Positions 1 through 8,958 of a DNA stretch of 64,000 bases are shown in pieces. Under the pieces are notes generated by a model. The model did no database searches, was not told where the DNA came from, and saw only the letters and a program-made list of their open reading frames with translations. Position 1 is the stretch's first letter. Every line of letters starts with the position of its first letter. A program made the translations under genes and the position numbers. The stretch comes from Cladocopium goreaui (Eukaryota; Sar; Dinophyceae; Suessiales; Symbiodiniaceae): assembly GCA_947184155.2 (NCBI GenBank), contig CAMXCT020000902.1, forward strand, positions 742,735 to 806,734. Reading direction: 5' to 3'.

Positions 1-170
1 CCCCTTCCTCACCATTGTCTTTCTCAACTTCCTTCTGCTTTCCCTTCAAAATTCCCTTCTTCCCAGTCTGTGCTGCTGGCTTCTTGAACTTTGCCACCTT
101 TGTCACTTTTGCTGCTGGCTTCTTGGCCACTTTGTTTTCCACCTTGGAGCTAGGCCTCTTCAAACCCATG
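1..170 (-). CDS. Lys/Ala/Pro-rich protein, partial at window edge
   Basis: The frame opens at an ATG (complement of 168-170) that directly follows an in-frame TAG, and runs off the left edge of the window. The visible 56 residues are very basic: MGLKRPSS, then repeated KKPAA and KVxK blocks. The opening resembles an internal stretch of the protein at 3378-4380 (MGLKKPAAAGSKKPAG), so this is probably a relative or a 3' exon of that family. Basic Ala/Pro/Lys tails of this kind suggest nucleic-acid binding, but that is inference from composition only. No known domain is visible. Confidence 0.45.
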
Positions 171-261
171 GCTTCCTCCAGCTAAGTGCGGTTTTTCCCT
201 GGCAGCCAAAAGTGCTGCAGAAGATTTGGGTTCATTCCTTTTTTTTAATCTCACTAAAAAT

Positions 262-440
262 CACCAAAATTCACATGTTATCATGTGATAACATGTGATT
301 TCACATGTTTTCACATGTTATCATGTCTTATCATGTCTTATCATGTCTTATCATGTCTTGTCACGTCTTATCATGTCTTATCATGTCTTGTCATGTCTTG
401 CCATGGGTTTTCACATCTTATCATGTGATAACATGTGGTT
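262..440 (+). repeat. TCATGTCTTA tandem array flanked by palindromes
   Basis: About nine 10 bp units of TCATGTCTTA (with TCATGTCTTG variants) lie at 320-400. Both edges carry the near-palindrome TCATGTGATAACATGTG, at about 280-297 and 420-437. No coding sense is apparent; the short frame here encodes only repeat peptides. Confidence 0.8.
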
Positions 441-907
441 TTTTGCCTTTCTGCACTTCTTTTAGTTTCCAATTTCGCAAATCCAGGATAATTGAATTCC
501 AGAATGCTATAATTTCCCAAACTGCTTTTCCTTGGGCCTGCATTTTCTTAACCACAAGCCATTTCCAAGGCTTTCCTCCTGGATCTTTGGGCCACATTGT
601 TTTACATGCCAGAGCAAGAATAGTTTTCCCAGGTGCCATCACTTGGATCTGTGTGCTTGACTTTCCAACAATAGAACAGGTGCATAGCTAGGGTGTGTTC
701 TCCCAGATATGCCTTCCTTGGACCTTTGGGCTTGCAATTTTCAATATGCCTTCCTTGGACCTTTGGGCTTGCAATTTTCAATCCCAAAGAATGAAGTCTT
801 CCATTTTTTCCTTGGGCCTTACATTTTTTCACATCCAAGAAGGTGTTACCCAACATGCAAAAGGTATAGTTTTTTCCAGTGTCTTCCTTGGGCCTTAGGA
901 CCTGCAA
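421..907 (-). CDS. Degenerate Lys/Gly-rich coding-like stretch
   Basis: Two overlapping minus-strand frames (421-642 and 602-907) encode basic peptides with a recurring K-x-Q-G-K/R motif. A 37 bp direct duplication lies at about 710-782 (CTTCCTTGGACCTTTGGGCT unit). The region may be an eroded relative of the neighbouring minus-strand coding blocks. No start, domain or splice site is convincing, so this is a weak call. Confidence 0.22.
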
Positions 908-1057
908 TTATTCCAATCCAAGAGACTGTAGTTATCCCATTTATACCTCTAGGTGTTTCTTCAATGCCTGATGGTGTTTCTTCAATGCCTTCCCTGCAGC
1001 CTGATGTGTTCATATTTATTAATTACCTTGTTTTTCCCTAAGCAAGAGTACACACCT

Positions 1058-1437
1058 CATGGCTATCCAGCCACCATTCAAACACACCTCATTGAAAGTA
1101 AATCTCATGGCTATCCAGCCACCACTTTCATTTATTTAGTCTATGGCCACCCAGGCACCAGGACCACACAAGCAACTCCCACATGGCTATCCAGCCACCA
1201 CTGACCAATCTTTCAAATCCATGGCCATCCAGCCACCACTGCACACCAGCAACTCCCATGGCTACCCAGCCACCACTCAAAAACACATCACTCAAACAAA
1301 AAGTCTCATGGCTATCCAGCCACCACTTCCATTTTTTAAGCCCATGGCTATCCAGCCACCACTTCCATTTTTTAAGTCCATGGCTATCCAGCCACCACTT
1401 GCATTTTGTAAGTCCATGGCTATCCAGCCACCACCAC
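1058..1437 (+). repeat. Array of the 'ATGGCTATCCAGCCACC' motif, block 1
   Basis: Nine copies of a motif centred on CATGGCTATCCAGCCACCAC lie at about 1061, 1108, 1183, 1221, 1258, 1308, 1344, 1380 and 1416, with diverged 15-50 bp spacers. Reading frames here give only repeat peptides (WLDSHG on the minus strand; MAIQPP or GYPATT on the plus strand). The motif recurs at 2060-2215, 3020-3325 and 4455-4700, always between coding blocks. Confidence 0.85.
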
Positions 1438-1532
1438 AAGCTACCAGCCTTTTTTCCATATATTGTTTCTCCAGCATCCTGCATCTGTCATGCAGTCTTT
1501 AAAAACTGGCTCACAGCAGCTGTCATCTGCAG

Positions 1533-2045
1533 CTACTTGCAGTACTGCATCACCCATGACTCGCCATGGTGCTTCGCCAGGAGCTTGAGCAGGTTCTTCT
1601 TGCCATTTTTTCTGTTCCCATTGCATTCTGCTTTCATGCAGCCTCTGCATCCTGGCGCTCTCAGCATGTGGTTCTTGTTCACATAGGTGTACTCCTTGCA
1701 CTCACCACACTGCTTGAAGAGGTTCCAGTGCTCTTCCCAAAAAGATGGGTCCAGGCTCCCATCTTTATACTCAGGCACATTGGGCATGAGCTCCTCAGCC
1801 ACCTTCTCAGCTTCCTTGCTCTCCTCCTCACTGTCTTCCTCTGGAACCCATACCAAGTATCCTCTGGGTCCTGTTCCCATGGCTTCATCTTCTTCCTGGA
1901 CCTGGTTGTCCATGTAGTCGATCATCTCCTCCAGGAAGGTGTCAAAGGCAGAGGCCATTCCCTTCCCCTGCTTCTCCTCCACATACTTGTGGTAGGCCTT
2001 CCTCAGGTGTACTCTCAGGCTGTCCTGGCAACACTGGGACAGCAC
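1533..2045 (-). CDS. Acidic protein exon with a C-x2-C zinc-ribbon-like tail
   Basis: This 170-codon block has no stop and ends at a TAG (1533-1535). At its 5' side the frame opens right after CTTAG on the minus strand, so it may begin at a splice acceptor; the first codon is GTG, not ATG. The N-terminal half is acidic (runs of E/D around residues 50-85). The C-terminal half has two C-x2-C pairs (QCGEC and CRGC, about residues 113-133), suggesting a small zinc-binding fold, followed by a basic end (GNRKNGKKN). It lies downstream of the blocks at 2221-2943 and 3378-4380 in the same orientation and could be the next exon or a separate small gene. I do not recognise the family. Confidence 0.5.
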   Translation of the reverse strand: MLSQCCQDSLRVHLRKAYHKYVEEKQGKGMASAFDTFLEEMIDYMDNQVQEEDEAMGTGPRGYLVWVPEEDSEEESKEAEKVAEELMPNVPEYKDGSLDPSFWEEHWNLFKQCGECKEYTYVNKNHMLRAPGCRGCMKAECNGNRKNGKKNLLKLLAKHHGESWVMQYCK

Positions 2046-2059
2046 CTAAGCCTGACCAA

Positions 2060-2215
2060 TCTCATGGCTATCCAGCCACCACATTAAATCCATACAAATC
2101 CCATGGCTTTCCAGCCACCAAAAAAAACAGAAATCCCATGGCTACCAGATATTAAATCCCATAATCCTGTAACTATCCAGCCACCAAAAACATGCAAATC
2201 CCATGGCTACCCCCC
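2060..2215 (+). repeat. Motif array, block 2 (degenerate)
   Basis: Five increasingly diverged copies of the CTATCCAGCCACC motif separate two coding blocks; the last two are truncated. Confidence 0.75.
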
Positions 2216-2220
2216 CCAAA

Positions 2221-2943
2221 TTACCCTGCCTCCTTCAGCCATCCCAACTCCATCCTCTCACTAGCTGCCATTCCCAGCCGATCCTGGAATTCATTCCAGG
2301 CCATCTCAGGTGCCTTCTGGTGGTGGAGCTGCCTCAGCATCTCTCTGTAGCCCTTGCTCTGTAGCCCACCCTGGCTGGGGTTGAAGTCCTGCAGTTTTCC
2401 AGCCATACTGCCACTGCCAGTTGAGCTGGCTGGGCTACCTCCCAGCTTTGCCCTTTTCTCTCCTTCTTTTCCCTTGCCCTTCCCTTCTAAGCTGACCTTC
2501 TTCTTGCTTCCTTCCTCCTCTGCTGTGCTGCCTTCCTTCTTGCCTCCTTTTCCTTTTTCTCCACCATTTCCACTGTCTCCTTTTTCTTGTCCTCCACCAT
2601 TTCCACTTTTTCCTTCTTCTTTTCCTCCAACTCCTTTTCCTCCACCTTTTCCTGGCTCAGTGGCAGCAGCCTGTGCAGGCTGGGCAGGCTGGGCAGCCTG
2701 CTGGGTGGCCTGAGGCTGGGCAGCCTGAGGCTGGGTGGCCTGAGTGGCCTGAGGCTGGGTGGCCTGAGTAGCCTGGGGCTGGGTGGCATGGGTAGCCTGG
2801 GGCTGGTTGGCCTGGATGGCCTGAGGTTGAGCAGGCTCTGGCACATCCTGGTGCTGTGGAGTCCAGTTCTGACCACTCCAGCCATTCCAGTCTCCACTCC
2901 AGCCAGTCCATGTACCCCAGGAGTCAACCCACTGGTTTGCCAT
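2221..2943 (-). CDS. Low-complexity W/G- and Q/A/P-repeat protein
   Basis: A 240-codon frame starts with ATG (MANQWVDSWG) at 2943. Residues 1-30 are rich in W, G, S and D. Residues 35-95 are a tandem QPQAT/HATQ repeat in units of about 6-7 residues. Residues 95-175 are Gly/Lys/Glu-rich low complexity (GKGGGKG, GEKGKGGKK). The last 60 residues are more ordinary (FNPSQGGLQSKGYREMLRQL). The 5' flank is homologous to that of the block at 3378-4380, which supports this ATG. The protein is probably mostly disordered; its function is unknown. Confidence 0.55.
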   Translation of the reverse strand: MANQWVDSWGTWTGWSGDWNGWSGQNWTPQHQDVPEPAQPQAIQANQPQATHATQPQATQATQPQATQATQPQAAQPQATQQAAQPAQPAQAAATEPGKGGGKGVGGKEEGKSGNGGGQEKGDSGNGGEKGKGGKKEGSTAEEEGSKKKVSLEGKGKGKEGEKRAKLGGSPASSTGSGSMAGKLQDFNPSQGGLQSKGYREMLRQLHHQKAPEMAWNEFQDRLGMAASERMELGWLKEAG

Positions 2944-2945
2944 GG

Positions 2946-3050
2946 CTGTCAGGCACTGGAGTCAAGTGTGCAGTTTCTCTTGAGCCACGATGCCACAAAA
3001 ATCATTCTTTTGCCTGAAGCTAATCCATGGCTATCCAGCCACCACACTAG
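2946..3050 (-). repeat. Duplicated 5' leader (copy A)
   Basis: The stretch upstream of the ATG at 2943 (TGTCAGGCACTGGAGTCAAG through AATCCATGGCTATCC on the plus strand) is repeated with few changes upstream of the ATG at 4380 (4383-4475). The two coding regions they precede are unrelated in sequence. It could be a shared promoter/5' UTR or an ancient duplication with exchanged coding blocks. Confidence 0.7.
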
Positions 3051-3325
3051 GCTTAGACAAATTTCATGGCTATCCAGCCACCACACTTCCCTTAAGTTAC
3101 AAGTCTTGTGGCTATCCAGCCACCACAGACAACCCAGACAAATCTCATGGCTATCCAGCCACCCCACTTCCCTTTACAAGTCTTGTGGCTATCCAGCCGC
3201 CACTGACTGATTTGCAAACCCATGGCTATCCAGCCACCACAGACAACCCAGACAAATCTCATGGCTATCCAGCCACCTCTTGACAAATCCCCACCCAACC
3301 TTGTGGCTATCCAGCCACCACACTC
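3020..3325 (+). repeat. Motif array, block 3
   Basis: Eight copies of the GGCTATCCAGCCACC motif at roughly 40 bp spacing (about 3029, 3066, 3107, 3148, 3186, 3222, 3262, 3303). A longer unit including GACAACCCAGACAAATCTCA occurs twice. Confidence 0.85.
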
Positions 3326-3377
3326 TAACTCACTAGAGCTTTCTTTTTGTCTTTCCAGCTTCCTTCAGGTGTCTTCC

Positions 3378-4380
3378 TCACTTTGCCAATTTTTCCTTGG
3401 CTGCCAAAACATCAGCTAAGGAGCTACCCTTCTTCAGCATCTCCATGAGCTTCCTTGCAGCCTTGCTGTTCTTCTCGACATTCTTGAAAGTCACCACCTG
3501 GAAAAGCTGCCCAACACCCTTTGCCACCACTGCCACAGCAGTTGTCTTCCTATAAGGCATGAGCCTCATCTCAGCTTCCTTGTAGTTGACCTTGTCCTTG
3601 TTCACCTTTGCCTTTGCTATCTTACTCTTCTTGTTGATCTCCTTCAAAATCTTGCCTGCAGGCTTCTTGCTCCCAGCTGCAGCAGGCTTCTTCAAGCCCA
3701 TGGCAGCTTTGAGGTTCTGCTTCCTGGCAGGCACAGGTGACACCTGCAGGGCAGCATCCAACAAGCTGGGGCCATCCTTTCCAGGAGTTCTGGGGACTTC
3801 CAAATCTAACAAATCTTGGGTCTCACAGCTTCCTTCCTCATCTTCTTCTCTTGATTCTTCTTCCTTCTTTGCCTTTGACCCTGAAGCACCACTTTTCCCA
3901 TTTGGCCCTTTATCTGTGTCCACACCAAATGCTGCCCTCAACCCTTCCAGCTTTTCAACTTGCCAGTCACTGAGGGTACTGCAAGCCTCTTGAAACTTCT
4001 GGGGCACTCTCAGTCTTCGCATGTGTGTGCACATAGTCATGGTTGATTCAGCCAACTTCCCACCCAGTGTTGACCTCATCTCCAAATCAAAGCTTTCCTT
4101 CAAGCCAGGGAAAGCTCTGCACACTTGGGTGAACCCTTCTTTCAAATCCTTGTAGTTGAAAAGGAGCCCATCACTCACTGCCATCAACTTCAACAAGAAG
4201 TCTTCCTGAGCTAGTAGGGCTCCAGCATTGATAGCTTGTGCCTTGCTGATGCTCAGATACTTGCCAAACTGAAAAGCCTGGGAGTGCTCCACCTTCCTCA
4301 CATGGTCCTTCAGGAGGTCCTCCAGGTGCTCCATATCTATGGTGGGTGTTGCTTGCCTTCTGCAGCCTCCTTTGCCCATG
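3378..4380 (-). CDS. Basic protein of unknown family, conserved-looking N-terminal region
   Basis: I place the start at ATG 4380 (MGKGGCRRQATP). The frame opens slightly further upstream, but the duplicated leader ends exactly here. About 333 residues. The first 165 residues look globular, with helical stretches such as DHVRKVEHSQAFQFGKYLS and SDWQVEKLEGLRAAFGVDT. Residues 165-215 are acidic and Ser-rich (EEESREEDEEGS). The last 100 are basic (KKPAAAGSKKPAG, KINKKSKIAKAKVNK-like runs) and end in a Lys/Ala helix. An N-terminal folded part plus an acidic linker and basic tail would suit a nuclear or nucleic-acid-associated protein, but that is inference. The tail is related to the partial frame at 1-170. 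Confidence 0.6.
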
Positions 4381-4454
4381 GTGATGTCAGGCACTGGAGT
4401 CAAGTGCAAAGTTGCTCTTGAGCCAGCATGCCACAGAAATCATTCATTTGTCTG

Positions 4455-4700
4455 AAACTAATCCATGGCTATCCAGCCACCACACTAAGCTTAGAAAATT
4501 TCATGGCTATCCAGCCACCACACTCTCCTTTACAAGTCTTGTGGCTATCCAGCCACCACTGACTAATGGGCAAATCCATGGCTATCCAGCCACCTTATTT
4601 AAAGCAACCCTCACATGTGGCTAAAGCAACCCTCACATGTGGCTTATATCCAGCCACCAGAGTCAGCCCTAACATGTGGCTATCCAGCCACCAGATGTAT
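4455..4700 (+). repeat. Motif array, block 4 and degenerate end
   Basis: Four good copies of the CTATCCAGCCACCAC motif (about 4463, 4503, 4541, 4577) are followed by degenerate copies mixed with a CAACCCTCACATGTGGCT duplication. The array stops at about 4695. Confidence 0.8.
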
Positions 4701-4702
4701 CT

Positions 4703-4916
4703 AAAATTCAATCGAGAAATCAATAGAAAGATCAATCGAGAGATCAATAGAAACTTGTCAGTTTTTCAAGAAAAAATGGTTTTCAAAAATCAATCGGAAA
4801 TTCAATCTTTAAATTTTCAAAGAAAGCAGAATCTATTGAAAAAAAGCTGTTTTCAATCGAAGATTGATTTTGCTAAAAAATCAATCGTCCTATTGATTTT
4901 TTTCAATAGAGGAGCC
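4703..4916 (+). repeat. AATCAATCGAG/AATCAATAG repeats and hairpin before an exon
   Basis: Short direct repeats (ATCAATCGAG, ATCAATAGAA) lie at 4708-4760. A 13 bp inverted repeat (CTATTGAAAAAAA near 4831 against TTTTTTTCAATAG near 4902) spans the rest. The pyrimidine-rich right arm ends in CAATAG just before clear coding sequence and could serve as a splice acceptor. Confidence 0.55.
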
Positions 4917-5867
4917 TTTGGGTTGAGTCTCATCTTCACCACCTTTGTGGAGCGACTGAAGGAATGGTTCTTCAAAGAGATTGCCAGTGACAACGATCGG
5001 ATCAGGTGGATTCAGAATGATAAGCTTCCACCGAGGCTTGAGCTCAGGGACTACTTTCACGCATTCGAGACCGAGCTCAACCGAAGTGAAATGATCGGAT
5101 ATGTCATGGCAACTCTCCACATGTTGCACATGACGGACATTTTGGTGCCCCAGTACAACCTGTCTTTGTACAAGCGCAGGCGTCCTGCAGGGGAAGCTAC
5201 TATGCGTGACATCCCACCAAAGATGGAGCATCTCCCAGTCAGGTTTGTGCAGGTCCTCACCGCTTTGCGGGAGAAGACGAACAAGTCCGCACCGAGCGTC
5301 TCAACCCCAGAAAGCTTCACGGCAGAGGAGTTGAGAGATCGCCCAACTGACGCTGGTGTCGCCGATGACGATGATGAGGAAGGCGACCCATGGGATGCTC
5401 TGGATCCCAATGAGTATGAGGGCCCATCGGTGGGAAAGGCAAAGGCCAGTCATGCAGCTCCTCCTGACCCCAAGGCGAAAGCTCCACCTACACAGGAAGA
5501 TTCAACTCAGGCCACCCCAGCCGGTGAGCCCACGCAAGAAAATGAGCTCAAAGGTACGATCATCCCGAAACATGCACTTGGACACATTGACAAGTATCGG
5601 ATCGTCCTGGACGAGAACATTAATGCGGATGTAGTTGAACATTGTGTTGTGGACTCCCATCCATACGAAATGATCACCAAAACATGTTGGGAGATGGATG
5701 GAGCCGAGGAGCTGAGGTACCCAGATCGCATGGACGGACACAAAACCAAGGTCAATGCAGTGACGCGTGGACAGCCAGGTCAGGACACCTCTGGATTTGA
5801 TGAAAACATGTGGCTTGACCTTGATGACTTCTTTCGAATGTTCAATCAAATGCTGAATGACGGTTGA
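4917..5867 (+). CDS. N-terminal part of Tpt1/KptA-domain protein (frame 1)
   Basis: Good coding sequence begins after the likely acceptor at 4911-4913; the open frame upstream of it is only repeat translation. About 315 codons up to TGA 5865-5867. An initial ordered region (residues 1-120, e.g. ERLKEWFFKEI, LHMLHMTDILVP) is followed by a D/E- and P/K-rich linker. A second ordered region ends in WLDLDDFFRMFNQML. That last piece resembles the winged-helix part of Tpt1/KptA proteins (usually written as dG-x-v-x-l-d-d-l-l), and the next frame carries on the same domain without a gap. The frame stops within the domain, so the two frames are best seen as one gene interrupted by a single-base change or by programmed frameshifting. 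Confidence 0.55.
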   Translation, partial: FGLSLIFTTFVERLKEWFFKEIASDNDRIRWIQNDKLPPRLELRDYFHAFETELNRSEMIGYVMATLHMLHMTDILVPQYNLSLYKRRRPAGEATMRDIPPKMEHLPVRFVQVLTALREKTNKSAPSVSTPESFTAEELRDRPTDAGVADDDDEEGDPWDALDPNEYEGPSVGKAKASHAAPPDPKAKAPPTQEDSTQATPAGEPTQENELKGTIIPKHALGHIDKYRIVLDENINADVVEHCVVDSHPYEMITKTCWEMDGAEELRYPDRMDGHKTKVNAVTRGQPGQDTSGFDENMWLDLDDFFRMFNQMLNDG

Positions 5868-8175
5868 AGAGCTCATTTCCCTTCTCTACTGGGACAGCAA
5901 GTGCCGTTTTGAGTTCCAGTGCATTGCCGGATACCAGAAGGCAACCCGTAAAGGGTTAGCCTACTGGCCCATCAGGATCCGTGCAGTGCAGGGGCACACG
6001 AAACGTGCCATGGAGGCTGCCTCGGCCGAGGACACATTCAATGCGGTGGAAATCTATGCGCTGTCCGGAGCAGCAGCCATCCAGAAGATGAACGCCAAAG
6101 GTAAAAAGATTACCACACCGCAGATGTGCCCTGGCGTAGTCTATCACAGGACTACAAAAGGCAATTGGAAGGGGATCATTGAGAATGGTTTCGTGGCTGG
6201 AGGAGGAGAACGAAATTCATCAGGCAGAGCACACTCCTATTTCAGCGAAGTGCGTGTCGACGAGAAAGAGTATGTCAGCGGCCTGCGTGCTGAACGACCC
6301 ATTGAAATCAGGGTCGCAATGGCTGAAGCTGTCAAAGCTGGAATTGTGTTTTTCAGGACAGCCTCTGACGGCATTCTTACAAGTGATGTCGTGCCGCCTC
6401 AATACATTATTTCTGTCGATGACACTGCCAAGAAGGTGAATTTGTATCGTCGCCAGCAGGAGGTCGCACAGTCTGCAGCGAGCAGTGGGGGAGAAGTTGG
6501 AGTCCAACAGCTTGTCGAGACCTTTGAGGCCAAGGCATCAAAACAGGCTGGTCCCAAGTCTCCGGCCGCCTCAACTGGCGCGCCCACTGCAACGGCATTT
6601 TTCCCAGGAAAGGTGAAGCCTCCGCCACCAAATGTGGCTCAACTTGCCGGTATGCCTGGATATGCAAGCAGCAGATTGTTGCCCCCTCCTCCGAAAGGCG
6701 AAGCTCCAAAGCCTCCTGCAGCAAAGGTTGAAAGCCCAAAGACACCGCCGAAAGCACCTCCAAAACCATCACCGAAGGAAGGGACTTCTGCACCTCATGC
6801 ACCAGAAGTTCCAAAAGCTGTGACCTCAGAAGTTGATGCATCAGCAAAGGACGAACCTGCAAAGAAGAAGGCAGCCCTGACAAGCGTGCCCGCAGCTGTG
6901 CCTGCGGCATCATCAGCTGCGGCCTTCTTGGAGCCTGTATCAAAAGTTGCACCGCCAAAGGCAGTACAGAAAGATCCAAAAGCTCCAGTTGCAGGGTCAC
7001 CTTCAAAAACGCCGGCATCAACATCAAAGTCACTGGTGCCAAAGCAGAAGTCTCGCCCTAAAGGCGATGACCAACCTTCGAAGAAAGAGGAAAAGAAGGA
7101 GGACAAGAAGCCGGTGCCAGTCAAGATTGAAGTCACGCAATGTTCAAGATGTTTTGCACAGACTTTCAAGGGACAGATCGAATGTGACGTGTGTGGATTG
7201 ATGCTCGAAGGGGTGAACAAGGCCGACCGCACCAAGATTGCAGAACGAAGGAAGGCCGCCCTTCACAAGCTGGGCTTGTACTATGACTTTCGTGGCGAGT
7301 ACCTGCAGAGCATCACACACAGTCAGCTCGAATCTTTGGGTTTGTTGGACGACCAGGCAAGAGGAAGCTCTAGTCCTGAAGCCAGTTTACTGGCAAGGGC
7401 GAAGAGTCGATTCGACCGTGCCTTGAGCTTGGGTTATGTGTCTGTGGCTGACAGGTTTGCCCAGGACGCCACATTCGCAGAGAGCGTGCTGAACGAGGGG
7501 GAGAACGAGTACGATTGTGAACGGTACGACCTCCTCAAGTCTGCACATCTGCCAAAGCCAGGTCGTACCAAGGCTCAGGTCAAGATGGGTGTTTCCGAGC
7601 AATCTCAGCTGGAGCACAACGCGATGAGGCTGGTTTACTTGGATCTGGCAAGCCGTCTTGACGTCCCGAAGTCGTTCAGGTACATCGACCAGCCATGGTT
7701 CTACATGTACCGGACGGAAATCTACTCTGAGGAAGAGTACATCGACTACCTGAACCGGAATCCTCAGCACAATCTTTTGTTGTCTTGTACTGGCGTTGAC
7801 AACATCGCTGTTCATGATGCTGAACGGCACTTGAGGTGGATTAAGGGCCAAAACGAGGAGCTGTACAAGCAGAACGCTGCGGAGAAGAAGAAGCAGTCTG
7901 ACAGGGCTCGCGAACAGAACGAGGCCAAGCGCAAAGCTGAGCAGACTGGTGCGTACGGCCAGGGTCCTTCCAAGAAAGGCACCGTTAAACCGGTTGCCCG
8001 AACATCCACCGTAGAGGTAGCTTCATCATCAACGTCTGCAAGTCAGTGGATCAACCGCCCTCAGCAAAGTCAGTCCCATGATGACCGCCGTTACACTGGA
8101 GAATGGCAGAAGTGGCACGGGCGCTGGTATGAGAAAGTTATCAGGCATGGCCGAGTTGAATGGGAAGAGGGATAA
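5857..8175 (+). CDS. Tpt1/KptA-like RNA 2'-phosphotransferase domain protein with zinc ribbon
   Basis: 772 codons, beginning at ATG 5857 inside the end of the preceding frame (overlap 11 bp, next frame over). Residues 1-190 match the Tpt1/KptA fold: D-x-K-x-RFEF near 13-20, IRAVQGH at 41-47, YHRTTKGNW at 96-104 then GRAHSYFS at 123-130, and GIVFFRTASDGIL at 162-174 followed by PPQYI. Family members use NAD+ to remove a splice-junction 2'-phosphate from tRNA and can ADP-ribosylate nucleic-acid ends. The Arg-His pair normally near the family's N-terminus is not recognisable, so activity is uncertain. Residues 195-420 are a long Pro/Ala/Lys linker. Residues 429-446 hold a C-x2-C...C-x2-C ribbon (CSRC and CDVC). 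The rest is ordered, then Lys/Glu coiled-coil-like (NEELYKQNAAEKKK), ending in a Trp/Arg/Glu-rich tail. Confidence 0.62.
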   Translation: MTVEELISLLYWDSKCRFEFQCIAGYQKATRKGLAYWPIRIRAVQGHTKRAMEAASAEDTFNAVEIYALSGAAAIQKMNAKGKKITTPQMCPGVVYHRTTKGNWKGIIENGFVAGGGERNSSGRAHSYFSEVRVDEKEYVSGLRAERPIEIRVAMAEAVKAGIVFFRTASDGILTSDVVPPQYIISVDDTAKKVNLYRRQQEVAQSAASSGGEVGVQQLVETFEAKASKQAGPKSPAASTGAPTATAFFPGKVKPPPPNVAQLAGMPGYASSRLLPPPPKGEAPKPPAAKVESPKTPPKAPPKPSPKEGTSAPHAPEVPKAVTSEVDASAKDEPAKKKAALTSVPAAVPAASSAAAFLEPVSKVAPPKAVQKDPKAPVAGSPSKTPASTSKSLVPKQKSRPKGDDQPSKKEEKKEDKKPVPVKIEVTQCSRCFAQTFKGQIECDVCGLMLEGVNKADRTKIAERRKAALHKLGLYYDFRGEYLQSITHSQLESLGLLDDQARGSSSPEASLLARAKSRFDRALSLGYVSVADRFAQDATFAESVLNEGENEYDCERYDLLKSAHLPKPGRTKAQVKMGVSEQSQLEHNAMRLVYLDLASRLDVPKSFRYIDQPWFYMYRTEIYSEEEYIDYLNRNPQHNLLLSCTGVDNIAVHDAERHLRWIKGQNEELYKQNAAEKKKQSDRAREQNEAKRKAEQTGAYGQGPSKKGTVKPVARTSTVEVASSSTSASQWINRPQQSQSHDDRRYTGEWQKWHGRWYEKVIRHGRVEWEEG

Positions 8176-8958
8176 GTTGTGAAACTGCTTGCATTGACGA
8201 TCGATTTTTGTATCATAGCCGCTGTTTGGGTTTCCTCGGGTCGTGCAAAAGAGCCAGGAGCGGTAAGGCAGGTCTTAAAGACCTCGCCCTGGTAAATGGG
8301 CAGCCTTGCCGTGACCGGCTCACCTGAGGGGGTGTAATTGCACTCCACCATAAACCCTATGTAAACTAGCACATGTACGACAGCTGATGCGGCTCGAGTA
8401 AAAGGAGTTTGGGCCGCAGGTGCTTAACGGTTATTTCCCATTGTTCTAGGTTTATCAGTCTATTTGGGTATAACATAGTTTACCCCGCTGAAACCTGAAA
8501 ATACAGGGTAGAGAGAGAGAGAGAGAGATTGAGAGACACGTGTCATTTTGTTTTAACCGGTAGACCCTAAATAAGACTATCGAAATCATTCCTTATCGCT
8601 ACTCGCATCTCTTGTGTCACAATTTGCTTACAATACACCCCATTTGGAAACTCAATGCGTTCACCTGCTTTGTTGCGTTTAGTTTGGGGGAGAGATTTCT
8701 GGAAGTCGGTGTGTGCTGCGTCCAGCTGGTGTTTTGGAAGACATGGTTTGGAACATTGATATGTTTACCTGCGTTCTTGTATGTTCGGAATTTTCCTCAT
8801 GTGTCAGTTCCATTGGGAATTGGATTGTGTTGGGTTTTCCCCTTTTGAAACTTGGAGATGTGGTTGTGTTGACATGATGAGGGGGATTGGTGGCGAGGGG
8901 GTCCTTTTTTCCATTTTAGGGTATTGCCGGGGTATCGCCAGAGTATCGCCGGAAATAC
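8176..8958. other. Non-coding stretch downstream of the KptA-like gene
   Basis: No convincing exon. It holds a 7 bp perfect hairpin with a one-base loop (AGGTCTT A AAGACCT) near 8271-8285 and a (GA)n run at 8511-8528. The minus-strand frame at 8091-8372 overlaps the gene end and shows no codon bias. Confidence 0.4.

Noticed and set aside
3378-4409. Start of the basic protein at 4409
   Set aside because: That codon is TTG; the first ATG in frame is 4380 and matches the position where the duplicated leader ends.
1058-4700. CRISPR-like repeats with spacers (18-20 bp motif, variable spacers)
   Set aside because: Spacer lengths vary from 15 to 75 bp, cores mutate freely, arrays flank eukaryotic coding blocks and no cas genes exist.
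8266-8290. Rho-independent-type terminator hairpin after the KptA-like gene
   Set aside because: No T-run follows and the genome is eukaryotic; the 7 bp hairpin is noted only as structure.
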